A DNA stretch of 8,336 nt from Acidimicrobiales bacterium (GCA_020631315.1 JAHDHM010000143.1:1-8336); one strand, 5' to 3'. Positions 1-7,086 are shown, counted from the first letter of the stretch. The notes: generated by a model not told the origin, from the letters alone. A program made the numbers and translations.

Positions 1-65
1 ACCAGTTCGTCACGGGCTTTGCGTTCGAGCACACCGCGGTCGAGTGCATCGGGCTGACTGGACAT
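1..65 (-). CDS. rho: Transcription termination factor Rho, N-terminal fragment (cut by left edge)
   Basis: The reading frame starts at ATG 65-63 and stays open to the left edge, giving 21 full codons: MSSQPDALDRGVLERKAR followed by DEL. The pattern L-D-R-x-V-L-x-x-K-x-R-D-E-L resembles the first helix of the Rho N-terminal (Rho_N, SAP-like) domain of actinobacterial Rho, which precedes the RNA-binding cold-shock fold and the hexameric ATPase. Rho is the ring helicase that ends transcription of untranslated RNA. The start is supported by a GAGG ribosome binding site 7 bases upstream. Position is the second support: in mycobacteria and streptomycetes rho follows the hom-thrC-thrB cluster on the same strand. 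Only a short piece is visible, so the name rests on a brief N-terminal match plus gene order; another protein with a SAP-like N-terminus is possible. Confidence 0.68.
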   Translation of the reverse strand, partial: MSSQPDALDRGVLERKARDEL

Positions 66-71
66 CCACGT

Positions 72-122
72 ACCTCAGGGGTCTCGTTCGGGAGTGTCCG
101 GACACGAGAGGTCCGGGTCTCG
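72..122 (-). promoter_or_regulatory. Rho leader with mutually exclusive hairpins
   Basis: In the leader RNA (minus strand) CGAGA (122-118) can pair with UCUCG (109-105). The same UCUCG(U) can instead pair with ACGAGA (87-82), and ACCUC (112-108) can pair with the GAGGU ribosome binding site (76-72). A perfect 12-bp palindrome, GTGTCCGGACAC, sits at 94-105. These elements share bases, so alternative folds could expose or hide the start site. Rho genes are known to be autoregulated in some bacteria, but this mechanism is only inferred from complementarity. Confidence 0.3.
73..76 (-). promoter_or_regulatory. Ribosome binding site of the rho-like gene
   Basis: On the minus strand GAGG lies 7 bases before the ATG at 65-63. 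It is the only good Shine-Dalgarno match near the start and fixes the start codon. The wider GAGGT (76-72) is complementary to ACCTC at 112-108 of the same leader, so it could be masked by folding. Confidence 0.55.
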
Positions 123-208
123 GGCGGCACAATGACCGACTGCTCGGACCGCAGATGGTCCCACCCACAGTCGGTGTCGCACCGAGTTGGCGTCACCGCC
201 GAGGGCCG

Positions 209-238
209 ATGGTACCGGCGAGAGCGGGCCGGCGGCAA
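209..238 (-). promoter_or_regulatory. Possible sigma-70-type promoter for the rho-like gene
   Basis: On the minus strand TTGCCG (238-233; 4 of 6 with TTGACA) and TACCAT (214-209; 4 of 6 with TATAAT, with the key A2 and T6) are 18 bases apart. The predicted start is near 202, giving a leader of about 140 bases before the rho ATG. It lies in the only sizeable gap between thrC and rho, where an own promoter for rho would be expected. The match is moderate and GC-rich actinobacterial promoters are loosely defined. Confidence 0.3.
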
Positions 239-254
239 TCACACCGTTGTGATT
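237..254. promoter_or_regulatory. Perfect dyad AATCACA-N4-TGTGATT (operator candidate)
   Basis: AATCACA (237-243) and TGTGATT (248-254) are perfect inverted repeats around CCGT. The element is AT-richer than its surroundings. It abuts the proposed -35 box of the rho-like gene, overlapping it by two bases, and lies about 65 bases past the thrC stop. Its half-sites contain TGTGA/TCACA but point opposite to a CRP site, so CRP is not indicated. It could be an operator or a small hairpin; no regulator can be named. Confidence 0.35.
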
Positions 255-269
255 CGACCCCGCAGGTGG

Positions 270-300
270 CCTCTCGGTCGAGATCCAACCCCTCGAGAGG
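270..300 (-). terminator. Possible hairpin terminator of the argS-thrC operon
   Basis: CCTCTCG (270-276) and CGAGAGG (294-300) are perfect 7-bp inverted repeats around a 17-base loop, starting 18 bases after the thrC stop. There is no T-tract on the minus strand, so this would be a tract-less hairpin or only an RNA 3'-end stabiliser. The call is weak. Confidence 0.25.
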
Positions 301-317
301 GTCGCATTGCGGTTCGG

Positions 318-1715
318 TCAGGCTCGTCGAGTCACTGAGCGGACGTGGTGCTGCATCGACGCGAGTGCCGGTTCGACCGTTGCGCAACGCTCCTCACGTT
401 CGAACAGGTCCGAGAGATGCTCAGGCAGTGTCGGTTCGACGCCGAGAGCCTCCACGACTGCGTCGCCGAACTTCGCCGGATGTGCACTCGCAACGTAGAC
501 CATCGGGCCCTCGGTCTCGACCGAGCGGCCGACGTGCACGGCGACGCCGGTGTGAGGATCGATGACCTCGTCGAACTCCACGTGGACGGCGCCCATCGCG
601 GCCGTGACCTCGTCGATCGTCGCTGCGCCGGCACCGAAGCGCCCCTGCAGTGACGAGCGCTGGGCGTCGGAGAGCTGCATCGACCCCGTGGCTCGGAAGT
701 CGCGCATCGCCTCGCCGAGCGCCAGACCATCGCGGTCGAAGAGTTCGTGGAGCACCCGCTCGAAGTTCGACGAGACCTGGATGTCCATCGCCGGACTCGT
801 GGTCGCGACGACCTGGTCGATCGTCATGGAACCAGAGCCGTGCGTGCGGGTGAGGATGTCGTTGTCGTTCGACGCGATGACCAGCTGATCGATGGGGGCA
901 CCCATCCGCCGGGCGATGTCGGCGGCGAGGATGTTGCCGAAGTTGCCGGTCGGCACGGTGTAGGAGGGTCGACGTCCGGTCGTGGCCACGAGGCGGCTCG
1001 ACGACGTGACGTAGTAGACGACCTGTGCCGCGACCCTGGCCCAGTTGATCGAGTTGACGGCGGCCAGGTGCATCTCGTCGCGAAACGCGTGATCGCCGAA
1101 CATCGCCTTCACGAGGTCCTGACAGTCGTCGAAGGTGCCGTCGACGGCCACGTTGTGGATGTTGTCGCTCGTGACGGTCGTCATCTGCCGGCGCTGGACG
1201 TCTGACACGCGACCGCGCGGGTGGAGCATCACGAGTTCGATGCCGTTGCGGTCTCGGCATGCCTCGATGGCGGCCGAACCGGTGTCGCCCGACGTGGCGC
1301 CCACGATCGTGACGTGGTCGCCGGCTGCGGTCAGCACGTGTTCGAACAGCCGTCCGAGCAGCTGCAGCGCGACGTCCTTGAACGACAGGGTCGGTCCCCA
1401 GAACAGCTCGAGGAGGTACTCGTCGTCCGACAGTCGCCTCGTCGGGACGACGTCGTCGTGGCGGAAGGTCGCGTAGGCAGCCTGGACCATCGCATCGAGA
1501 TCTGCCTTGGAGATCGACGAACCTTCGACGAACGGCCAGATCACCTCGGTGGCGACAGCCGCATACGGCATGTCGGCGAACCGCTCGACGTCGCCGTCGG
1601 CGAACGCCGGATACTGCGTCGGGACATACAAGCCGCCGTCGAGCGCCAGACCTGTCAACAGCGCGCCACCGAAGTCGAGCGTGGGTGCATCGCCGCGCGT
1701 CGAGACGTACTCCAC
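318..1715 (-). CDS. thrC: Threonine synthase, long type
   Basis: This PLP enzyme converts O-phospho-L-homoserine to threonine, the last step of threonine synthesis, in the cytoplasm. The 465 residues begin with a Y-x-STRG motif (residues 3-8) typical of the long class, as in E. coli and yeast. LSFKD (110-114) gives the PLP lysine K113, GATSGDTGSAA (139-149) is the phosphate and cofactor loop, VNSINWARVAAQ (220-231) is characteristic, and VPTGNFGNILA (254-264) binds the PLP phosphate. The start is GTG at 1715-1713, only 2 bases after the hom stop, with GGGGA upstream inside the hom end; coupling to hom is likely. The usual actinobacterial ThrC (about 360 residues in M. tuberculosis) is the short type, so this long type is notable. 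No homoserine kinase gene follows, although one does in related operons. No defects are seen. Confidence 0.95.
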   Translation of the reverse strand: MEYVSTRGDAPTLDFGGALLTGLALDGGLYVPTQYPAFADGDVERFADMPYAAVATEVIWPFVEGSSISKADLDAMVQAAYATFRHDDVVPTRRLSDDEYLLELFWGPTLSFKDVALQLLGRLFEHVLTAAGDHVTIVGATSGDTGSAAIEACRDRNGIELVMLHPRGRVSDVQRRQMTTVTSDNIHNVAVDGTFDDCQDLVKAMFGDHAFRDEMHLAAVNSINWARVAAQVVYYVTSSSRLVATTGRRPSYTVPTGNFGNILAADIARRMGAPIDQLVIASNDNDILTRTHGSGSMTIDQVVATTSPAMDIQVSSNFERVLHELFDRDGLALGEAMRDFRATGSMQLSDAQRSSLQGRFGAGAATIDEVTAAMGAVHVEFDEVIDPHTGVAVHVGRSVETEGPMVYVASAHPAKFGDAVVEALGVEPTLPEHLSDLFEREERCATVEPALASMQHHVRSVTRRA

Positions 1716-1717
1716 GA

Positions 1718-3019
1718 TCAGTCCCCGATGACCCGAACGACGGCACCGACCTTGGTCACGGCGTCGAGCTCGCGCAGACCGCGAAGGGTCGCCTGCACAT
1801 CGGCTTCGAGCGCGGTGTGGGTGATGAACGTGATACGAGCACCACCACCCTGACCGTGCTGCTCCATCGAACGGATCGACACCCCGTGCCGGCCGAACAC
1901 CGCAGCGACCGAGGCGAGCACGCCGGGTTGGTCGTCCACGTCGAGGGCCAGGTAGAAGGCCGACGAGGTCTGGTCGATCGGCCGGATGACCGCTGGCACC
2001 AGACGCAGCGGTTCAGCGGCGATGCCGCGCTGGCGGTTCGACGCGGCTGCGACCACGTCGCCGAGCATGGCCGACGCGGTCGGGAAGCCGCCCGCGCCGC
2101 GTCCGTAGAGCATGAGGTCGTCGACGGCCTCGCCGCGGACGAACACCGCGTTGAAGCTGTCGCGCACCGCGGCGAGTGGATGCGTCATCGGCACCATGGC
2201 CGGGTGGACGCGCACGGCCACCTCTCCGTCGACGAGCTCGGCGATCGCCAGGAGCTTGATGACGTGATCGAGGCGGGCCGCCGCAGCGATGTCCTCGGGC
2301 GTCAGCTTGCTGATGCCCTCCTGGTACACGTCGCCCGCGACGACGTGACAGCCGAAGCCGATCGTGGCCATGATGGCGGCCTTCGCTCCCGCGTCGTGGC
2401 CTTCGACATCGGCGGTGGGATCGGCCTCTGCGTACCCGAGCTGTTGCGCCTCGGCGAGCACCTCGGCGTAGGCCGCACCCTCTTCGGTCATCTTCGTGAG
2501 GATGAAGTTCGTGGTGCCGTTCACGATGCCCATCAGCTTCGTGATCCGCTCGCCGGCCAACGACTCACGCAGGGACCGCATGATCGGGATGCCGCCGGCG
2601 ACGGCAGCCTCGAAGTACAGATCGGCGCCCGACGCCTCGGCGGTCTCGAAGAGCTCCGCGCCGCAGTTGGCGACCAGCTCCTTGTTGGCGGTCACCACTG
2701 CCTTGCCGCTCTTCAGCGCTGCCAGCACGTACGACCGGGCGGGCTCGATACCGCCGATCGTCTCGACGACGATGTCCACGTCCGGGGCGTCGACGACGGT
2801 CGACGCATCGCGGCTCAAGACCCCGTCAGGCAACTCGACGTCGCGGGTCGCGCTCAGGTTGCGCACCACGACGCTGCGGAGCTCGAGCTCGAGTCCGGTA
2901 CGCGCAGTGATGTGGTCGGCGTCCTCGATCAGGAGGCGGGCCAGGGAGGATCCGACCGTGCCGCAGCCGAGCAGGCCGACACCGAGGGTCCGGCTGTTGC
3001 CGGAGGAGCTCTCGTTCAT
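1718..3019 (-). CDS. hom: Homoserine dehydrogenase with C-terminal ACT domain
   Basis: It reduces aspartate semialdehyde to homoserine with NAD(P)H, the branch step toward threonine and methionine. The 433 residues show a Rossmann motif GLLGCGTVG (15-23), ANKELV (111-116) with the nucleotide-site lysine, the homoserine dehydrogenase core NGTTNFILTKM (167-177), and D204-x2-G-x-D209-x3-K213, which matches the catalytic Asp/Lys region. An ACT domain (about 355-433, with LDVDDQPGVLASVAAVFGRHGVSI) suggests threonine feedback control. ATG 3019 is chosen because homology begins about 10 residues later. An in-frame ATG at 3043 with GGTGGG upstream is a real alternative. Because of the lysA frameshift, the hom frame is open upstream all the way to the lysA start, so automatic callers may merge the two. 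It is followed by thrC after 2 bases. Confidence 0.94.
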   Translation of the reverse strand: MNESSSGNSRTLGVGLLGCGTVGSSLARLLIEDADHITARTGLELELRSVVVRNLSATRDVELPDGVLSRDASTVVDAPDVDIVVETIGGIEPARSYVLAALKSGKAVVTANKELVANCGAELFETAEASGADLYFEAAVAGGIPIMRSLRESLAGERITKLMGIVNGTTNFILTKMTEEGAAYAEVLAEAQQLGYAEADPTADVEGHDAGAKAAIMATIGFGCHVVAGDVYQEGISKLTPEDIAAAARLDHVIKLLAIAELVDGEVAVRVHPAMVPMTHPLAAVRDSFNAVFVRGEAVDDLMLYGRGAGGFPTASAMLGDVVAAASNRQRGIAAEPLRLVPAVIRPIDQTSSAFYLALDVDDQPGVLASVAAVFGRHGVSIRSMEQHGQGGGARITFITHTALEADVQATLRGLRELDAVTKVGAVVRVIGD

Positions 3020-3077
3020 GGCGCCCACGGTACCGGCCACCATCGAGCCCACCCGTCCGATTCCACGAGCTGCGCAC

Positions 3078-3093
3078 CGCCCTGGCCAGGGCG
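3078..3093. repeat. Perfect 16-bp palindrome between lysA and hom
   Basis: CGCCCTGGCCAGGGCG is fully self-complementary and starts 3 bases after the lysA stop on the minus strand. As RNA it would form a 6-bp GC-rich stem with a GGCC loop. There is no T-tract, so it could be an intra-operon attenuating or processing hairpin, or a protein site. The 77-base lysA-hom gap otherwise shows nothing besides possible upstream starts of hom. Confidence 0.4.
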
Positions 3094-3096
3094 TCG

Positions 3097-4375
3097 CTAC
3101 AGCGCCAGGTCGGTGAGGAGCAGATCGTCGTAGTTCTCGCGGCGCACGACGAGACGGGCCTCGCCGTGGCGGACGAACACGACCGGCGGGCGGAGCACCT
3201 TGGTTGGAGCCCATCGAGTGGCCGTAGGCACCGGTGACGGGCGTCGCGAGGATGTCGCCCACGGCGAGATCCGACGGAACCGGTGCCTCACGCACGATGA
3301 CGTCGCCGCTCTCACAGTGTTTGCCGACCACTCGCACGGTGTGATCACGATCGGCGCCGGCGGCACGGGGCAGGAAGGTCGTGTAGTCGCTGCCGTAGAG
3401 GACCGGGCGGGGGTTGTCGCCGAAACCGCCGTCGACCGCCGCGTAGGTGCGGATGCCCGGCAGTTCCTTCAGGGTGCCGACGGTGTAGAGCGTCATGCCG
3501 GCGGCTGCGACGATCGAACGGCCCGGTTCGGCCAACACGGTCGCGGTGACGCCCATGCGGTCGGCTGCTTCGCGGATCATCGCGCCCCACGCCGAGATCG
3601 ATGCAGTGCGTTCGTCCTCGACGTACGCGACACCGATGCCGCCGCCCACGGACAGCTCGGGAAGATCGAGCGGCTCGGAGAACCGAGCCACGACTTCCAG
3701 CGCCTCGGCCATCGATTCGACACGGAAGACCTGCGAACCGATGTGACTGTGGATGCCGACGAGCTCGACGGCGCCGCCTGAACGAGCCCGCTCGACGGCT
3801 GCTGCGGCGGCGCCGCTGCTCACACCGAACCCGAACTTGGAGTCGTCCTGGCCCGTCGAGATGAACTCGTGCGTCTCCGCCTTGACCCCAGGTGTCACGC
3901 GCAGCAACACCTTCGGCGGCGTCGCTCCCCCGGCGACGAGCTGTTCGATCCGGGCCAGCTCGTCGAACGAGTCGACGACGATGCGGCCCACACCGGCCTC
4001 GATCGCCATGGCGAGTTCGTGCACCGACTTGTTGTTGCCGTGGAGCACGATGCGATCGGCGGGCACACCTGCAGCGAGGGCGAGGTGCAGTTCACCCCCG
4101 GTCGCGACGTCGAGGTGCATGCCCTCCTCGTGAGCCAGTTTGGCCATGGCACCGCACAGGAACGCCTTGGTCGCATAGGCCACGCCGTCGCCGAACGCGG
4201 CGACCGCCTCCCGGCAACGAGCGCGCAGATGCTCCTCGTCGTAGACGAACACCGGTGTGCCGAACTCGGCTGCCACCTCGACGAGGTCGCAGCCGCCCAC
4301 GAAGAGATGGCCGTTCGGGCCGATCTCCGCGGTGTCGGGCAGCAGGTGTGCCGGGATGGGGCCGCGACGGGTCAC
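3097..4375 (-). pseudogene. lysA: Diaminopimelate decarboxylase, frameshifted near its C-terminus
   Basis: LysA removes CO2 from meso-diaminopimelate to give lysine, using PLP. The frame starts at GTG 4375-4373, overlapping the argS stop as GTGA. Residues 1-391 look intact: ATKAF with PLP lysine K70, IHSHIGSQ (208-215), the glycine loop SVGGGIGV (242-249), EPGRS (283-287), CESGD (354-358) and GAYGHSMGSN (382-391). The frame then shifts at 3202. The true C-terminus continues one frame over as KVLRPPVVFVRHGEARLVVR and on to a TAG stop at 3099-3097. Relatives have N-Y-N-x-V-x-RPP here, so about 5 bases encoding Tyr-Asn seem lost; restoring them gives exactly 427 codons plus stop. The lost Tyr is a conserved active-site residue of the family. 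The shifted frame has no stop and runs into hom. A real mutation and a read or assembly error are both possible. Confidence 0.9.
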
Positions 4376-5973
4376 AGCTCTTCGGGCGCCGAGACGCCGA
4401 CCACGTCCAGCCCACTGGCCAGCCCCGTCCGGGCGGCCTCGACGAGCCACAAGCGGGCGGCAGTGAGTTCGGGACTGATGCCGTCGCCGAACACGTAGCA
4501 GTCGTGGAAGAACCCGTGGAAGGTGGCGGCGAGCTCGCGGAGCCAGCTGATGACCTTGTGGGGAGCTCGATCGCGTGCGGCCGCCGTCAGCACGTCGGAG
4601 AGTTCGCTGAGCGAACGCAGCACCTCGAGCTCACGATCATGGGTCAACAGCGACAGGTCGACGTCGGCGAGCGCAGGCCGGGTGAACCCTTCGGCGCCTT
4701 CCTTGCGCAGGATCGACGATGCCCGGGCGTGCGCCATCTGCACGTAGTACACGGGGTTGTCCATCGACTTCGATGCGACCGATGCGAGATCGACCGTCTG
4801 CTGCGAGTCGATGCCCTGCAGCAGGTAGGTGAAACGCGTGGCGTCGGCACCGACCTCGTCGATGATGTCGGCGAGCTCGATGAACACGCCGCTGCGCTTG
4901 CCGATCTTGACCTCGTCGCCGTCGCGCTCCAGACGCACCATCTGGGTGATCCGGACCTCGAGGGCCTCCGGGTCCTCACCGAGCGCCTCGACAGCCGCCT
5001 TCAAGCGAGCGACGTAGCCGTGGTGGTCGGCACCGAAGACGTTCACCATCCGGCCGAAACCACGCCGGTACTTGTCGCGGTGGTAGGCGATGTCGGGGGT
5101 GATGTACGTGAAGTCGCCGTTGGAACGGACGAGGACACGGTCCTTGTCGTCGCCGAAGTCGGTGGACCGGAGCCATTCGGCCCCGTCGTCGAGGAAGGTG
5201 ACGTCGCGGGCCCGCAGATCGGTCAGCGTGGCGTCGATCGCGCCACTGCCGACCATCGAGCGCTCGCTGAACCAGCTGTCGAAGTCGACACCGAGACGCT
5301 CGAGCGTCTCCTTGATGTAGGCCAGGCAGCGGGTGTAACCCCACTCGAGTGGGTCCGCGTCGTCGGGCATCTCGTCGGCCCACGCCTGGATGTACGGGCC
5401 CGCGTAGCCGTCCTCGGGCACGTCGTCGCCCGCCTTCATCGCCGCCAACGACGCCGCGAAGTTCTCCATCTGGGTGCCACGGTCGTTGATGTAGAACTCG
5501 CGCGACACGTCGTGGTTGGTGGCTTCGAGCACGCCGGCGAGTGCGTCGCCGTAGATGGCGCCGCGAGCGTGACCGGCGTGCAGTGGGCCCGTGGGGTTCG
5601 ACGAGACGAACTCGACGAGCACCTTCTGCCCCTTACCGACGTCGGGGCGGCCGTACGACGCACCCTCGGTGATCACTGCGGTGAGCACGTCGTGGAGCCA
5701 GGTGTCGGCGAGTCGGAAGTTGACGAAGCCCGGACCGGCGATCTCGATCGCATCGACGTGCGGGATCGACTGCGACTCGAGCTGTGTGACGAGCTCGGCC
5801 GCGAACTCGCGAGGGTTCTTGCCGTGCTGGCCCTTGGTGGACAACGCGACGTTCGAAGACCAGTCGCCGTGCTCTCGTCGCGCAGGACGCTCCAGGTGCA
5901 CCGTGCCGGTCACCTCGACGCCGAGGGCATCGAGGGCCGTGGCCAACGCCGAGGCGAGGTCGTCACGTATCAC
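4372..5973 (-). CDS. argS: Arginyl-tRNA synthetase
   Basis: A class I aminoacyl-tRNA synthetase that charges tRNA-Arg with arginine. The 533 residues comprise an N-terminal Add1-type domain (about 1-90), SSNPTGPLHAGHARGA (124-139) with the HIGH-equivalent HAGH at 132-135, the catalytic core with FGADHHGYVARLKAA (313-327), KIGKR (356-360) in place of KMSKS, and a DALR anticodon-binding domain (about 405-533) opening with NPVYYVQMAHARASSILR and ending in GVSAPEEL. A degenerate KMSKS is common in this family. The start is GTG 5973-5971, backed by GGAG 6 bases upstream. The length is slightly short for the family (about 550-580) but complete. It is the first gene of the operon and overlaps the lysA start by 4 bases, so coupling is likely. 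Confidence 0.97.
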   Translation of the reverse strand: MIRDDLASALATALDALGVEVTGTVHLERPARREHGDWSSNVALSTKGQHGKNPREFAAELVTQLESQSIPHVDAIEIAGPGFVNFRLADTWLHDVLTAVITEGASYGRPDVGKGQKVLVEFVSSNPTGPLHAGHARGAIYGDALAGVLEATNHDVSREFYINDRGTQMENFAASLAAMKAGDDVPEDGYAGPYIQAWADEMPDDADPLEWGYTRCLAYIKETLERLGVDFDSWFSERSMVGSGAIDATLTDLRARDVTFLDDGAEWLRSTDFGDDKDRVLVRSNGDFTYITPDIAYHRDKYRRGFGRMVNVFGADHHGYVARLKAAVEALGEDPEALEVRITQMVRLERDGDEVKIGKRSGVFIELADIIDEVGADATRFTYLLQGIDSQQTVDLASVASKSMDNPVYYVQMAHARASSILRKEGAEGFTRPALADVDLSLLTHDRELEVLRSLSELSDVLTAAARDRAPHKVISWLRELAATFHGFFHDCYVFGDGISPELTAARLWLVEAARTGLASGLDVVGVSAPEEL

Positions 5974-5979
5974 AGGGGT

Positions 5980-5983
5980 CTCC
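5980..5983 (-). promoter_or_regulatory. Ribosome binding site of argS
   Basis: On the minus strand GGAG sits 6 bases before the GTG at 5973-5971 and supports this non-ATG start. Within the 116-base galE-argS gap, promoter-like hexamers TAGCCT (6011-6006) and TGTAAT (6044-6039) exist, but neither has a convincing -35 partner, so no promoter is called. Confidence 0.6.
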
Positions 5984-6052
5984 GGGGTCCGAGCGGAAAC
6001 CGCCCAGGCTACCGGCCGACCCGACTCCGCCCGAGCCGATTACACAGCCGGA

Positions 6053-6085
6053 TTCGGGCCTGCGATGGACCTTCAGAGGCCCGAA
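6053..6085 (-). terminator. Hairpin after galE (possible terminator)
   Basis: TTCGGGCCT (6053-6061) and AGGCCCGAA (6077-6085) are perfect 9-bp inverted repeats with a 15-base loop, beginning 4 bases past the galE stop on the minus strand. No T-tract follows. The position suggests it marks the 3' end of the galE transcript and separates it from argS, but a tract-less hairpin is only a candidate terminator. Confidence 0.45.
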
Positions 6086-6089
6086 CGGC

Positions 6090-7073
6090 TCACATGCCCC
6101 ACTGCGAGCGATGCCACTTCCACGCGCTCGCCACGATGTTGTCGAGGTCGGAGAACATCGGCTGCCAGCCGAACATCTCCTGGAACTTCGAGCTGTCCGC
6201 GACGAGTTCAGCAGGGTCGCCCGGACGACGAGCCGCGACCGAGTACGGCACGGGTGTGCCCACACCACGACCGACCGCCTCGAGGATCTCGAGGTTCGAG
6301 TTCCCGACGCCGGTGCCGAGGTTGTAGCGACCCGACGGCAGCCCCTTCAGCAGGCCCTCCACCGCGAGAACATGGGCGGACGCCAGGTCCTGGACGTGGA
6401 TGTAGTCCCGGATGCACGTGCCGTCGGGAGTCGGATAGTCGTTGCCGAAGAGCTTCAGCTCGTCGCGGCGACCGGCGGCCGCAGCAATCGCCAGCGGGAT
6501 CAGATGGGTCTCTGGATCGTGGTCCTCGCCGATGTCGCCGTCGGGGTGGGCGCCGCACGCGTTGAAGTAGCGGAGCGCGATCCAGGGCATGCCGTGCGCC
6601 TGCTCCACGTCGGCGAGCACCTGCTCGAGCATCGCCTTCGACCAGCCATACGGATTGATCGGGGCAACGGTCGCCTTCTCGGGGATCGGCTGGAACTCCG
6701 GCAGGCCGTAGACGGCGGCGGTGGAGCTGAACACGAACGCCTTGATGTCGTGGTCCACGCACGACGCCACGAGGGTCGCTGCCTTCGTGAGGTTCGTCTC
6801 GTAGAACGCGAGCGGATCGATGACGCTGCGGCCGACCTCGATGAACCCGGCGAAGTGGATCACGCCGTCGAACGGACCCTGGGCCGCCATCACCGAGTCG
6901 ACGAAGTCACGGTCACCGACGTCGCCGACAGCGAGGTCGGCGCCCTTGACCGCCCATTCGTGGCCCGCACTCAGGTCGTCGACCACGACGACCTCGTGTC
7001 CGGCTTCGAGCAGTGCCCTGACGGTGTGGCTGCCGATGTACCCGGCGCCTCCGGTGACCATGAGTCGTGTCAT
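6090..7073 (-). CDS. galE: UDP-glucose 4-epimerase
   Basis: It interconverts UDP-glucose and UDP-galactose using bound NAD+ (Leloir pathway and supply of galactose for surface polysaccharides). The 327 residues form a full extended short-chain dehydrogenase. The NAD motif GGAGYIG is at 8-14, V-DDLSAGH at 31-38, HFAGFIEVGRSV at 73-84, the catalytic S-S-T at 116-118 and Y142-x3-K146 in PYGWSK, with the substrate-domain pieces RYFNACGA (168-175), HLIPLA (190-195), GNDYPTPDGTCIRDYIHV (210-227) and a C-terminal RRPGDPAELVAD. The start is ATG 7073-7071. No Shine-Dalgarno is seen, and a -10-like box 7 bases away suggests leaderless translation. It is on the same strand as argS but 116 bases away with a hairpin between. 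Related sugar epimerases cannot be fully excluded; the GalE signature is strong. Confidence 0.95.
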   Translation of the reverse strand: MTRLMVTGGAGYIGSHTVRALLEAGHEVVVVDDLSAGHEWAVKGADLAVGDVGDRDFVDSVMAAQGPFDGVIHFAGFIEVGRSVIDPLAFYETNLTKAATLVASCVDHDIKAFVFSSTAAVYGLPEFQPIPEKATVAPINPYGWSKAMLEQVLADVEQAHGMPWIALRYFNACGAHPDGDIGEDHDPETHLIPLAIAAAAGRRDELKLFGNDYPTPDGTCIRDYIHVQDLASAHVLAVEGLLKGLPSGRYNLGTGVGNSNLEILEAVGRGVGTPVPYSVAARRPGDPAELVADSSKFQEMFGWQPMFSDLDNIVASAWKWHRSQWGM

Positions 7074-7080
7074 AGGACTC

Positions 7081-7086
7081 AGTATG
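7081..7086 (-). promoter_or_regulatory. Possible -10 box for a leaderless galE transcript
   Basis: On the minus strand CATACT is followed by 7 bases and then the galE ATG, which places the transcription start at or next to the A of ATG. No ribosome binding site is present. Leaderless mRNAs with an extended-spacing -10 box are common in actinobacteria. There is no clear -35 box, so this is tentative. Confidence 0.3.

Noticed and set aside
237..254. CRP/FNR binding site
   Set aside because: The half-sites are in the opposite order (TCACA then TGTGA) with a 4-base spacer.
1685..3133. Long plus-strand open frame of 482 codons opposite hom
   Set aside because: It is rich in Arg, His, Asp and Val, matches no family and mirrors the codon pattern of hom on the other strand; a high-GC shadow frame.
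3195..3210. Programmed ribosomal frameshift in lysA
   Set aside because: There is no slippery heptamer, and conserved residues (Tyr-Asn) are missing from the DNA, so slippage would not restore a normal protein.
5974..6089. T-box or lysine riboswitch upstream of the operon
   Set aside because: The gap is 116 bases, too short for a T-box, and no conserved T-box or lysine-riboswitch elements are visible.
3892..6327. Long plus-strand open frame of 811 codons opposite lysA, argS and galE
   Set aside because: It spans three genes and the gaps between them with Arg/Gly/Asp-rich nonsense; the minus-strand genes carry clear motifs.
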